A stretch of 15,730 nucleotides of DNA. It comes from Apophysomyces variabilis (lineage: Eukaryota > Mucoromycota > Mucoromycetes > Mucorales > Mucoraceae). The stretch is taken from NCBI GenBank assembly GCA_002749535.1, contig MZZL01000042.1, positions 1 to 15,730 on the forward strand. The letters run 5' to 3'. A model generated the notes under the pieces. It was not told where the DNA came from and did not search any database. It worked only from the letters and a program-made list of their open reading frames with translations. Every line of letters starts with the position of its first letter. The stretch's first letter is position 1. Below are positions 1 through 8,981 of the stretch, piece by piece. The translations under genes and the position numbers were made by a program.

Positions 1-313
1 AAAAAGAAAATTCATGCTTTAAATTTTAAGATTGTTCTATGCTATATCCTAGAATCAAAACATAAGGATTGATCATGCTTTTATCCTTTGTTTATAGGTT
101 AGTATAGTTGATAATTCTATAAATCAATATAAATCAACAATCAATTAACTAGTATAAAATTATACAAGTTTCTCAAAATATTAAGATGTAAAAGTTCTTG
201 TTTGCTTTATTTTATATAAGATAGGTTATATCTTTAATACTTTGCTTATTAATATAACTACATGATGAAATTAGTGCAGACTAAATACAATAATGCTTTA
301 CTGGCATATCAGC
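1..313. other. AT-rich flank, no gene seen
   Basis: AT-rich DNA downstream of the Tnp2-like pseudogene (minus strand). I see no reading frame, RNA gene or clear terminal repeat. If the Tnp2 copy 1 element has a left terminus, it lies in or beyond this stretch and I could not identify it. Confidence 0.5.
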
Positions 314-1196
314 TCAGTATTTTATAACAAGCTCAACAAAATTGACAATATCAGAACAATGAGCAATGATGATTTTTTCTGCTGACAATGGCCATATAAA
401 CATAGTGGCTGAAGCCTCATCTACATTTGCCATATAAATACCTACAACAGCAAGCATTCTTTGATTTTTTATAGATATATAGAAGTAAACATTTCTGAAG
501 AACCATTTCCTTTCTACTAAAGGGGCATGTTTAGGGCACTTTGTATACTTATTATTATAGATTTTAATTAATATGGTTAAATATAGTTATTTTTAGATTA
601 TATACCGATCAACCTCAAGATGTAGCTGGACATAATAAGCTGCATAGTTAGATTGTGAGTGCTGAAGAACACTACTATACACTTTATGGTTATGCCATAT
701 ACTGCGGTAGATTGTAACCTTCTGCATAGGAGTGTATGGCACCCCAATTCTTCAGTAAAAAGCCAGAAGAATTCTGGCTACTGTTCTAGCTAATATTTCA
801 GCTATTTATTGTATTGAATCTAGTAACATTTCATGCTCTTTTCTGCGCAGTTCAATGCTTAGGCCATCAGTTGAATCCTGTGCAGCAATTGTTATACTGT
901 CATTTGTCAGATCAGTTGTATCATGTTCCAAGGCAATACTCATATATCTTGCGCTAGCTATTTTTAACATAATGTTCCCTACATTTTGACCTGGTGTGCT
1001 AGTTGAGGAAAGCAACTGACTGTATAAGCCAATAATATATTCTATAGATCAAACGCTGTAGTATCACATTGGACCAAGTTTATGAACAATATCAGGTATA
1101 TGGGAAAGATAATGCATATTTGGCGTGAATATGGACTGCTTAATAACATTTTCCTTAACCAGTTCTCTCAAATAATGGTGCTATATTTCAATATTA

Positions 1197-1238
1197 CTGC
1201 ATAATGATAAGTGGAAGTATTGACATACAAGTATCTAC
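1197..1238 (-). other. Spliceosomal intron in Tnp2-like copy 1
   Basis: A 42-nt intron with donor AG|GTAGAT and acceptor TTATGCAG. It splits an AG|N codon right after the segment SDIASIK. Copy 2 has an intron at the homologous codon (14502-14451, AG|GTAAGT). Removing it joins the frame across what otherwise looks like a frameshift. Confidence 0.75.
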
Positions 1239-1272
1239 CTTTTTATACTAGCTATATCTGATTTATCAACCG

Positions 1273-1280
1273 AATATTGC
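1273..1280. repeat. hAT target-site duplication, left copy
   Basis: AATATTGC directly abuts the hAT terminus TAGGGATC. An identical 8-mer follows the other terminus at 7098-7105. Eight bases is the duplication length typical of hAT transposition. Confidence 0.93.
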
Positions 1281-1400
1281 TAGGGATCATCAAAGTCAGA
1301 TACAGATCAGATTGACCCCCTATCCGAATCTGATCCATTTATAAACAGATGATCCGTATCTGATCCGTATATATCTGACAGATTGATGGATCGGATACGG
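1281..1400. repeat. hAT left terminal and subterminal repeats
   Basis: The TIR is followed by closely spaced copies of a GATC-centred motif: CAGATACAGATCAGAT, TATCCGAATCTGATCC, GATCCGTATCTGATCC and GGATCGGATACGGAT, in both orientations. Short repeated motifs in both orientations next to the TIRs are the usual binding sites for hAT transposases; that role is inferred here. Confidence 0.8.
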
Positions 1401-1559
1401 ATAGACCAATAATATATAAGAATTATAAGGCATAAGAGTTTAGCATCAATTTGCACTTTATCCGTTGGTAAACGTATACATAATAAAAGGAGAATGTTTT
1501 AGAAAGGGACAATAATGGATTATAACAGAATCTGAATGCAAGATGAGATCACTGATGTT

Positions 1560-1562
1560 ACA
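1560..1562. repeat. Putative 3-bp target duplication (ACA), left
   Basis: ACA precedes the CACTATG terminus at 1563, and ACA follows the opposite terminus at 3172-3174. CACTA elements make 3-bp duplications. Three bases alone are weak evidence; the match counts only together with the inverted ends. Confidence 0.6.
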
Positions 1563-1575
1563 CACTATGACCACA

Positions 1576-1845
1576 GGGTCAACTAAAAGTAGTAACATTT
1601 ACTACTTTTAGTAAATATTAAAGATGCCCTGTTAGTTATAAAGTAGTAAAAAAGTAGTAACTACTAAAATTCAACTACAATGATAAAGTAGTAGAAAAGT
1701 AGTAACCACTACAATTTCAGATAGCGATCAAGTAGTTAAAAAGTATTAACCACTAAATTTTGAGACAGCGATCAAGTAGTTAAAAAGTAGTGATTACTAT
1801 AATTCATAGTAGTAGTAAAGTAGTAATAAAGTAGTGATGGTAAAG
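1576..1845. repeat. Left subterminal array of the CACTA-like element
   Basis: Many copies of AAAGTAGTA / ACTAAAAGTAGT in both orientations. A 44-bp direct duplication lies inside: GCGATCAAGTAGTTAAAAAG recurs at about 1724 and 1768. AT-rich and non-coding. Confidence 0.75.
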
Positions 1846-2883
1846 TACGTTTTATTGGATAAAAAAACCTATGTAATTACACTAAAAAAACTAGTCCTAT
1901 ATTTTTATTTACATTTACTTACCATGACTAGAAAAGAAAAATATGTGCAAACGCATTTTAACAAGGATAATAACCTTACAATAAGAACAACGATTAATAA
2001 ATAGAGTTAACGTTGTCAGCCAAAAAGATTTTCAAAGTAAGCCTCATAGATAGCTGCAACACAAAGATCTTATGAAATACAAAAAGATGAGTAACTATAA
2101 ACCATATGAAAAGGATCCTTTACCTTATAGCTGTAATGAAAATGAGAACAGATTCCAAGTCATCTGTACAATAGCGATAAAGCAGTGATAATGCCGTTTA
2201 CTGTGCAAAGCTTTATATTAGTATACTAAAAAAAGAGAGTGTTAAACTTTCAATTATAAGCACAGCAATAAGAAGTAAGCAACTCAATTACCTTGGTGAA
2301 ACTGATTTTGAGTGCTGAAGCTATATAGTGTTTTGTTTGGAATGAGGCACAAAAGTGATAGTGATAGTTGAGTGTACTATAGGAGGTGTAAGAAGACGTT
2401 GTAAGAAATAAACAAATTACCTATTGACTGACAAAAGGCACTACATAGAATGCCCATTAGCGCCAACACTAATTGCCTGTAGTATAAAGAGGTTAGCATG
2501 TACTTCATTAGACAATAGTACCTATACAACAATGTTAGAGTAGAATGAAGGAAAGTAATGACTTGCACGCCAAAAAAAAACTTTAACCGGTATTAGGAGA
2601 GATGAAAAGAAGAACAAAAGAAGAAAAGAAAAACGATGGTGGGAACTTTTTACTTAGTTTTTTGAGTCGATCTTGACACAGATTTTTATTGGTTAAATAG
2701 TTCTTATATCTGACGCAACCTATTTTAAACTGTGGCCGCCTATAACCTTATAGTTCTGAAATATAAGCAAGTGACTCTTTTACTGTTGGTCATTGCTTTG
2801 AGCAGAAAGTCTAACATATGTTTATGACTAAAAAAAAATACAATAGCTATCATTAGTGAACTTTTGCCACGCTAACGAATTAA
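1846..2883. other. Interior of the CACTA-like element, no gene seen
   Basis: About 1 kb of AT-rich sequence between the two subterminal arrays. Six-frame reading gives only short, low-complexity frames with no recognisable domain. It may be filler from an internal deletion of a larger element. Confidence 0.5.
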
Positions 2884-3157
2884 TCACTACTTTTAGAGCA
2901 TATTAGCTACTTTAGCACATTCACTACTTTTAGAGCATATTAGCTACTTTAGCACGTTCACTACTTTTAGAGTAGATTTACTAATTTCAGTGTAGCTTTC
3001 ACTACTTTTAGAGTAGACTCACTACTTTTAGTATGCACTTTACTACTTTTAGTGAGAAATTCACTACTTTTAGTGATTTTACTACTTTTAATACAGATTT
3101 ACTACTTTTAGTGCATTTTCACTACTTTTAGTGCGTTTTCACTACTTTTAGTGAGGT
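2884..3157. repeat. Right subterminal array of the CACTA-like element
   Basis: About a dozen copies of CACTACTTTTAG(T/A)G spaced roughly 20-24 bp apart. The array starts with two 41-bp copies of a longer unit containing GAGCATATTAGCTACTTTAG. The motif is near-palindromic (CACTA...TAGTG), so each copy resembles the element terminus itself. Confidence 0.85.
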
Positions 3158-3171
3158 CTGTGACCATAGTG

Positions 3172-3174
3172 ACA
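3172..3174. repeat. Putative 3-bp target duplication (ACA), right
   Basis: Partner of ACA at 1560-1562, immediately outside the CATAGTG terminus. Confidence 0.6.
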
Positions 3175-3822
3175 GATGGAATCATGTCATGGTGCATACA
3201 AAGGTATGATAATTTTTTCCAATGATCAAACTAAGAATAAAAGAAAAAAGTGGTAGTGGTAACTAATTGCTAATCGTAATAGCTGAAGAGTAGAATATAA
3301 ACGCCTAAAGTGCGCTGCTTTTTTTTCCGAATTATAGAAAAGACATGTAAAAGTGGTACTCATCACTTGGTTATAAAGTTTGTATTTGTGGCCTGAAGGG
3401 TACAGTGTGATAAAAAGCTTTGGTGCGTGAGTCACTTTATTTTCTGATAGTAAAAGAAAGATATAAGGACAAAGTAAGAAGCAGATGAGTAAAAGGAACA
3501 TTCCTCATACAATGTCATGTAATAGCAGATGTTGAGACATAGTGAAAATAATCGTCAGAATCCTAATGGAGAAGAGGTTATAAAAGCAAAGAGAAAGTGA
3601 ATACGTTTGAACAGAAAAAAAAAGAGACGTGTATTTTGGGGAAGCAGTGGCTTTATTTCATAAAAAAACTTTTTTTTGCCCTCTTTATTTTTTCCATTCA
3701 CTCTTTTCCTGCTCTTCTTTCCTCTAACAATCTAAAAACTTTCTCCATAAATCAAAGAGAACTGACTGTTTCAACGACTCCAGCAACAGCCAATTGTGCT
3801 CTGGTGGGATAAAGAACTTTGC
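3175..3822. other. hAT 3' non-coding region
   Basis: AT-rich sequence between the nested element and the end of the transposase pseudogene. It probably holds the transposase 3' UTR. No ORF with family resemblance, RNA gene or tandem repeat was recognised. Confidence 0.45.
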
Positions 3823-4263
3823 TTATGAAAAGCAACGCTCACAAGGAACTGAACTTGCAGGAACTGCCAGATACCTCAACGCCATTTGCGACAACTATTG
3901 CCATTGCCCACTGTGACTTCTCCAGTACTCCAAAACATCCATGCTTCCATCAGTTCATGGCTCTGCAATGTAATCAGTTAGTTGATCCCTAGGCGGCATT
4001 GGTTTGAAGAGTTGTACTTTACTGCTTTCTTCGTTTGCAACCATTGCAGCTATTGGTCGAAATTCATCTGCCCACACTTGTTCAACTGCATCCCTTGCTT
4101 GGCCTATCCATTCAGCCGGCCATGACACCTTTTCCCACCATCCGTACTTTGCCCGAGGATCCAAAGCAGTGGCAATGGAATAGATGGGTGCAATTGCATG
4201 ACTGTAATACTTTTTCAATTTGTCATGGGCACATTCAGCAGCAAGAGCGATTTCAGGAAAGGA

Positions 4264-4318
4264 CTATGGTACTGAAAGTAAGTATCATATTGAACCATAG
4301 GTTTTCACAAATACTTAC
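4264..4318 (-). other. hAT transposase intron 3
   Basis: A 55-nt intron with donor GAA|GTAAGT, a CTTAC branch-like site and acceptor ACCATAG. It joins KKIE to SFPEIALAAE in phase 0, leading straight into KLKKYYSHAIAP. An earlier CAG acceptor is present, but using it puts the next exon out of frame. Confidence 0.8.
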
Positions 4319-4719
4319 TTCAATTTTCTTTTCTCTATAGTCCTCAATGTGATCGAAGAGCCAGTTGTATGCAATTATGGAAGCGTTGATTGATGGGTAT
4401 TTTGAACCAGAAAGCAGGGCAGTAAATATATCAAAGCTAGATAAAAAGGTTTTCACTTCAATAACTTGCAACCAATCATTTGTAGAAAGCGCATATTCAG
4501 AAAGCTCTTGTATTGAACGACAAGTGGCGTTGTATGCTTCTCGCTGTTTATATGCTCTCTTGAGCATTTCAAGAGTGGAGTTCCATCGCGTTCTGACATC
4601 AACAATCAATTCCTTGTTGCCCACATCGTTTGAATCGCAGAATTGCTTATACAATGCCCGTCTTTGTGGTGATGCTCGAATTTTAATAATGCCTTGATGC
4701 AATCGTCTAATGACACCAC

Positions 4720-4772
4720 CTGGTAAGGAGAACTGTTAGTCATAGTGTATTTCTGGATAATATGATCCTTAC
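4720..4772 (-). other. hAT transposase intron 2
   Basis: A 53-nt intron with donor GTTG|GTAAGG, branch site TGACTAAC and acceptor CTTACCAG. It joins GESVG to GVIRRLHQGIIKIRASPQRR, which restores the expected hAT block. Without splicing the frame appears to shift here. Confidence 0.85.
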
Positions 4773-5880
4773 CAACACTTTCACCAGGACGGTGCTCAAC
4801 ATCTTGTTCCATATCATCTGTCAGATTGCCTTCCTTCTCTTCCAATGCCTCTGCGTGCAAACCATCACGTAGAATTGCCTGGACAGCCAAGTTGAAAGTG
4901 TGACCCATACATGGGATATGGTTGTCCTTTGCTGCAAAGACTTCACTTCCCACCATCCGCTCTAGTTTCCTTGCAAGTGCCATCATATTGGATGCATTAT
5001 CCGTCGTCAAGAAGAATGGCTTGGATGTAAGATCGTATTTATGCAACACATCCATCATCGTTTCTGCCATGTTCACCGCGGAATGGGGTCTGTAAAGCGG
5101 TTCAAAACCAATGACGACTGATTGCTGTATCCAGTCTTTGTCAATCCAGTGTGCGGTTATCCCAAGAAATGCGTCTTTCATGTTACTAGTCCAACCATCC
5201 ATGGTATAGCAAAGGTAAGGTTGCTCTTGTAGCAAGGTTGCAATTTCTTGTTCATATCTTTGATAAGATTTTTCCAGATCACGCTTGATGGTCGTTGAAC
5301 TAGGTAGCTTTAGACTTGTGAGATCTGGTGCGTTGTATGCAAAGTATATTAATTCCTGCAACATTTTTCTTTCGACAGATGTATATGGAGATGCAGTAGC
5401 AATTACATCGGCAAGAAGGAGCTCATGGAATTTTTCTTTGCTGAACGTTTGGTTTATATGCTTTCCATCGATGGTTGAAATGAACCTATCCATTGGCCCA
5501 GCAGTAAGGAAAGTGTTGTCAGAGGTGGCGGCAGGAGAATCCTTGGTAATTTTGTGTTTAGATCGAAGATGCTTGAGCATATTTCCAGTGGAGCTAGTAG
5601 AACTGACGTAAATCCATTGGCATTTTACACCACGAGGACTTGTAAAGTTGCAAGCAATTGTACTAGCACCGTTTACATTTTGTCGAGTTGCCCAGCCATT
5701 CAAGAATATCCAACTGGTAGCAGACTTTTGCTTTTTGTTGGACGAGCCAATTGATGATCCTTGTTTTGAAAGATCATCGTTGCTTGGTTCTGCAACAAGA
5801 GACATATACGATTCTTGCCGCGAAAAACTGGTAGTGGATTCATTGTCTTCCACGTCAGATATAACCAAAGAGGATGATTC

Positions 5881-5921
5881 CTAGAAAAGGTTAGATACAA
5901 TCATATATATTTTAAGCCTAC
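5881..5921 (-). other. hAT transposase intron 1
   Basis: A 41-nt intron with donor TTT|GTAGGC (weak), branch site ATCTAAC and acceptor TTTTCTAG. It joins the 21-residue first exon (ending SYDTF) in phase 0 to ESSSLVISDVEDNE. The acceptor is convincing; the donor and first exon are less certain. Confidence 0.65.
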
Positions 5922-6095
5922 AAAAGTATCATAGGATTGTCTTTTCTGAGCGCTTGTTGAAGATTCGGCGACTAAGAACTGCATAGCAAAGATAGTATAA
6001 ACGAGGAGAATGTGTTCAGACAAAAAACGATTCATAACAAGACAGGTATTTATAGTGTTTTGCCGCAGTATCTTGGATTCAGGGGAAGCCGTTAG

Positions 6096-6185
6096 TTTTT
6101 ACATAAGCCTTTACTTTGACAACATGGGTTATGTAAGCTTTTACTGCGATGACTTGGGTTATGTAAGCTTTTACTATGGCAACTA
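6096..6185. repeat. 30-bp direct repeat, three copies, upstream of the hAT gene
   Basis: The unit GGGTTATGTAAGCTTTTACT plus about 10 variable bases occurs at 6126 and 6156, with a degenerate copy at 6096. It lies within about 200 bp upstream of the transposase start, so it may be in the promoter. A plus-strand frame through it is an artefact of the unit being a multiple of three. Confidence 0.7.
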
Positions 6186-6360
6186 CTTTTTCTTTTGCAT
6201 ATGCTTTGCACAGTAGCGTATACAGTAGGGATAAGGTAAGTTTTAAATAAGCTTAGAATTATTCATTTCTACATTGCGAAATCAATAAACTGAAGAGTTC
6301 TTGTCTTCATTAAGCTACTGTTTCCAAATTTCTATTGCCATTCTTCAATCGCGCTTAATT

Positions 6361-6578
6361 CCGCCATTCTACCTCTGCTTAATAATACTGCGCACTTACG
6401 TTGACCACCATCTTTTTTTCCGCCATTCCACCTCTGCTTAATAATACTGTGCTCTTACGTTGACCACCATCTTTTTTTCCGCCATTCCACCTCTGCTTAA
6501 TAGTATTGCGCACTTATGTTGACCACCATCTTTTTTTTCCCGCCATTCCACCTCTGCTTAATACTACTGCGCCTTTAC
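6361..6578. repeat. 59-bp minisatellite in the hAT 5' region
   Basis: Four tandem copies start at 6361, 6420, 6479 and 6540 (units of 59, 59 and 61 bp; the last is partial). Each begins CCGCCATTC(T/C)ACCTCTGC, continues with TTAATAATACTGCGC and GTTGACCACCATC, and ends in a T7-T8 run. Copies differ at a few positions. It lies 380-600 bp upstream of the transposase ATG, inside the element. Confidence 0.92.
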
Positions 6579-6970
6579 TAGTGTGTTTTCTTGCAATTTA
6601 CTTTCTGTTCATTAACTGAGCTATGCTTCGTATAGTACTTTATAGACTCGTCATCCCATTCAGTAAAAACAACTGCAGTCAACTTAATCTATATTTTCTG
6701 AAGCCCCTGACAACGCTTTTTTTATTAACTTTTTGTTGCTTTTTTACATTGTATACGCTATGCAATTACTCATTTGTAATGTGCAGCGTTTATATTCATA
6801 CAACCAAGAATAGTGCAACCAACACTTAAATAGAGGCTGCTAATAATAAACTTATTCAACACAAGGCAAACGTCATTGTGTTATTGTTCAACTATCAGAT
6901 TATTTCTTGTTTCTTATATGTACGATGAAAAATCCTTTGAAAAAAGCCAAGTGATACTAAATGAATTAAA
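6579..6970. other. hAT right non-coding spacer
   Basis: AT-rich sequence between the minisatellite and the subterminal repeats. A 68-codon plus-strand frame is present, but it is low complexity and has no family resemblance. I see no other feature. Confidence 0.45.
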
Positions 6971-7097
6971 TGGATCAGATCGGATTGAAGCAATCTGATC
7001 CGTTTATAAAACGGATTCAAAACTAGTGATCCGTATCTGACTTAAACGGATACAGATCAGATCGGATAAATGGATCACGGATTTTTGACGATCCCTA
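6971..7097. repeat. hAT right subterminal and terminal repeats
   Basis: GGATCAGATCGGATTG, CTGATCCGTTTATAAA, GATCCGTATCTGA and GGATACAGATCAGATCGG precede the terminus GACGATCCCTA. The 13-mer GATCCGTATCTGA is shared exactly with the left end (1351), and TGATCC(A/G)TTTATAAA is shared with 1331. This supports the two ends belonging to one element. Confidence 0.85.
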
Positions 7098-7105
7098 AAT
7101 ATTGC
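7098..7105. repeat. hAT target-site duplication, right copy
   Basis: AATATTGC immediately follows the terminus ...GATCCCTA and is identical to 1273-1280. Confidence 0.93.
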
Positions 7106-7904
7106 AAACTGATCTGGCAAACATGGACCAGAGCCATTGTTGTGCTTTTTGCTTGAGGATCCTTGAGATTTATCATAATAAGAGTGGGCACCATGTAGCA
7201 AAGAAAGTCCAGCCAATCAACTGCTCCAATCTTTGATCAATCTAAGAGTAATTTCCATACACTATTAAAAGCTGTTGGAATATGCTTTCTCAATTTTTCC
7301 ATATTGTCCATAGCATGTTTCAGAACATTAGCATCAATATCGAATAGGTTATCAGCACAGTCTACTATGTATTGTCCTTGGATCAACGCAAGGAATTGGC
7401 GGCTGATGCCATGACTAAGAAGATGCATTTCATCTAAGCCAAAAAACTCTGGTCCATGGAATGTCTCCAGAAAGGCAAGCCGGGTTGGGCGTTTAATTCC
7501 TTTCTATAGGCATGTTTAAAAACGCTTTTCTAATAGTAAGAACACCTACCTCACTCGCTGTTCTATAGCCATTCATAGTATGCCATAGTGAAAGATTGCT
7601 TTCATCACTCTCAAAGTACATACCACCTTCTGGTCCCCGTTTACCAGTAATCTGGCAGATATGACAGCCATCAGCAGAATTATAACCTGCATGTCTAGTG
7701 AATCCAGAGACTGCTAGAATATCGCCAGTTGCAATAAGAAGATAGACTTTGCAAAATATATCACCTATATTGGTTTTGACTATCATGCCCTGGTCTTACA
7801 ACACTTCTAGCTTGTCAAAGATAGGATCAAGAAAGGACCAGATGTCTTTAGGATTGTTTGGACCTGAGGTTATACATAGTTGGAGTATATTTTTGTTCTT
7901 GTAT

Positions 7905-7945
7905 CTATATGCATCTCAATTTTTGCAAGTTATATTTTATCTTAC
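7905..7945 (-). other. Intron in Tnp2-like copy 1
   Basis: A 41-nt intron with donor TTTCA|GTAAGA and acceptor GCATATAG. Splicing joins LNIDPSFQ to YKNKNILQLCITSGP in frame, which is the block expected just before the SFLDPIFDKL segment. Confidence 0.7.
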
Positions 7946-8937
7946 TGAAATGAGGGATCTATGTTCAATACCACAGCCTATATTAATGTCATGTTATGTT
8001 TAACACCTCTGAAAGGCTGAAATTTATCAACGTATAGAGCCACTGCAATATCATACTCTCTTTTAAAGAGTTTGCTCGTGTGTTCACAATAAGTTTCTCC
8101 ATCAAAGATATCCAAATATATGCCCTTTTGGGGTTCCCGTTTACTGTGATAAGAGAGTAGACTTCTTGTCTCTAGATTATGCAACATAAAGGCCAGTTGC
8201 TTGCCAAGTGACAAAAATTGTACTGTGCTATGCGTCTCTCTTGTCATTGATCCTGAAGCATCTCTTTTATATCTCTTTTCGCCACAGAATTTGCAAGTTT
8301 CAGAATCGTTGCTTGTGCTAAATAGAAGGCAACCATTCCTGCATACAGGATAATGAATAGGTTTCACAGGGTAAATTTCTTTTGTTATCTTGCATGACAA
8401 GTATGGTGATAGTATATGCTTGCATTCTATGGAAGAAAATAGTTGATATATAGGGTAGATATAAAAGCAACAAGTAAAGCTGAGTCAAACAAATCCATAG
8501 CCTCATTAACAAGTCAAACAAGTTCTTCATGTGCTGTCTACGGAATACCATAGCGATCTACAATATCTTTTAGCTTGATGCTCATAGCTTCCACTAGATT
8601 AATAGTAGCGCTGACACTTCTATAGTTGTATATCTTTGGCTCATGCTAAAACGGAATCCCTTTATTGCCTGTGATATGGAAAGCTTAAAAAGGATAATCC
8701 ATCCGGTTTTCTATAAGAATGAAAAGCTTCTGCATACCTGAATTGCTAGAATAATCAACATTATCAATAACAGTGACATAATTGTCATAGTTCGAGCAAT
8801 TGCTTTCATTATCAGTCTGAGCTGTTTCAGTGACGTCCTCAACTGTCTGATCCAATCTTTCAGATCTTTTGGCACCATCTGTGCCAATCATGTTATCACA
8901 TGTCTCAACCTTCATTGTGATCAGCGTTGTAGCCTGT

Positions 8938-8981
8938 CTACAAAAGAAAAATAAGCATTTATTACTTTGAATCTCACATAC
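8938..8981 (-). other. Intron in Tnp2-like copy 1, N-terminal region
   Basis: A 44-nt intron with donor ACT|GTATGT and acceptor TTTTGTAG. Splicing joins SYKLQNIL to QATTLITMKVETCDN in frame. Confidence 0.7.

Larger units (their letters stand above)
314..1280 (-). pseudogene. Tnp2-like transposase copy 1, 3' (C-terminal) part
   Basis: This is the C-terminal half of a Tnp2-like (CACTA/EnSpm-type) transposase, cut off from its 5' half (7098-9166) by the hAT insertion. After an intron at 1238-1197 the frame reads FTPNMHYLSHIPD, then GLYSQ, then PGQNVGNIMLKIASARYM. These match FTITQHYLCHI, GLYKK and GTNASNIVKRIAAFHFL in copy 2 (13441-14780). Farther on it reads GVPYTPMQKVTIYRS, and the last exon (about 560-314) contains QRMLAVVGIYMANVDEAS and CSDIVNFVELV before TGA at 316-314. 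In-frame stops include a TAG where copy 2 has Trp, a TGA where copy 2 has Arg, and the TAA at 808-806. The order of motifs is what I know of fungal Tnp2-type proteins; the exact boundaries of the last intron are uncertain. The gene is non-functional. Confidence 0.75.
1563..3171. mobile_element. Non-autonomous CACTA-like element nested in the hAT, 1609 bp
   Basis: The left end reads CACTATGACCACAGGGTC followed by AACTAAAAGTAGT. The right end read inward is CACTATGGTCACAGACCT followed by CACTAAAAGTAGT. These are inverted repeats of about 31 bp with few mismatches. Both ends run into arrays of a CACTACTTTTAGTG-type motif, as expected for the subterminal regions of CACTA/EnSpm elements. The 3-bp flank ACA is duplicated. 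The interior (about 1846-2883) has no convincing ORF, so the element must depend on a transposase supplied elsewhere. The Tnp2-like family present twice in this window is the obvious candidate (inference). Confidence 0.8.
3823..5984 (-). pseudogene. hAT transposase (BED finger, RNaseH-like, hATC), broken C-terminus
   Basis: This transposase would cut and reinsert the hAT element in the nucleus. Four exons are inferred: 5984-5922, 5880-4773, 4719-4319 and 4263 onward. The start ATG (MQFLVAESST) lies in the first exon. Spliced, the frame runs 626 codons to TGA (3957-3955). Visible parts are a BED-like finger (residues about 78-132, HLRSKH), the first catalytic Asp in YTMDGWTS (about D249), the second in LTTDNASNM (about D315), CMGHTFNLAVQ (CxxH), IRASPQRR, DVRTRWNSTLEML and ALDPRAKYGWW. 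Beyond the TGA the same frame continues with the hATC block (VLEYWRSH, RYLAVPASSVPCERCFS), interrupted by TAG (3897-3895) and TAA (3825-3823). All three stops fall in or next to hATC, which holds the dimerisation surface and the conserved C/S-E-R glutamate. The finger lacks a Cys at the usual CxxC spacing. The element is therefore probably not autonomous. Confidence 0.88.
1281..7097 (-). mobile_element. hAT DNA transposon, 5817 bp, with defective transposase
   Basis: The element is bounded by inverted ends, TAGGGATCATCAAAG on the left and, read inward from the right, TAGGGATCGTCAAAA (13 of 15 identical). An exact 8-bp direct repeat, AATATTGC, flanks it. TAGGG...TCAAA-type ends, the 8-bp duplication and a BED/hATC transposase inside are together diagnostic of the hAT superfamily. 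The transposase gene is on the minus strand (5984-3823). The left 2.6 kb is non-coding and hosts a nested CACTA-like element (1563-3171). The right 1.1 kb has a promoter-proximal minisatellite. The element is inserted in the Tnp2-like pseudogene. It looks relatively recent, because the duplication is still perfect, but stops in the hATC domain mean it could only move if helped by another copy. Confidence 0.93.

Noticed and set aside
2884..3157. CRISPR-like regular spacing of CACTACTTTTAGTG
   Set aside because: Spacers are only 5-12 bp, themselves repetitive, the context is eukaryotic, and the array sits at a transposon end; it is a subterminal repeat.
2377..3812. Short minus- and plus-strand frames in the hAT left region (2377-2568, 3226-3501, 3597-3812)
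   Set aside because: Leu/Phe/Tyr-rich translations of AT-rich DNA, no motifs; treated as non-coding.
4606..4772. Apparent frameshift in the hAT transposase between the main frame and the IRASPQRR frame
   Set aside because: A 53-nt intron with GTAAGG, a TGACTAAC branch site and a CCAG acceptor joins the two frames exactly, so no frameshift is needed.
4035..5884. Several plus-strand open frames opposite the hAT transposase
   Set aside because: Antisense shadows of the minus-strand transposase exons, without domain resemblance.
6010..6216. Plus-strand frame with repeated GYVSFY peptides
   Set aside because: It arises from a 30-bp DNA repeat in the hAT 5' region; no family resemblance and no support as a gene.
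7004..7216. Minus-strand open frame spanning the right hAT border
   Set aside because: It is a different frame from the Tnp2 coding frame (AVDWLDFLCYMVPTL) and runs into the hAT terminus; chance frame.
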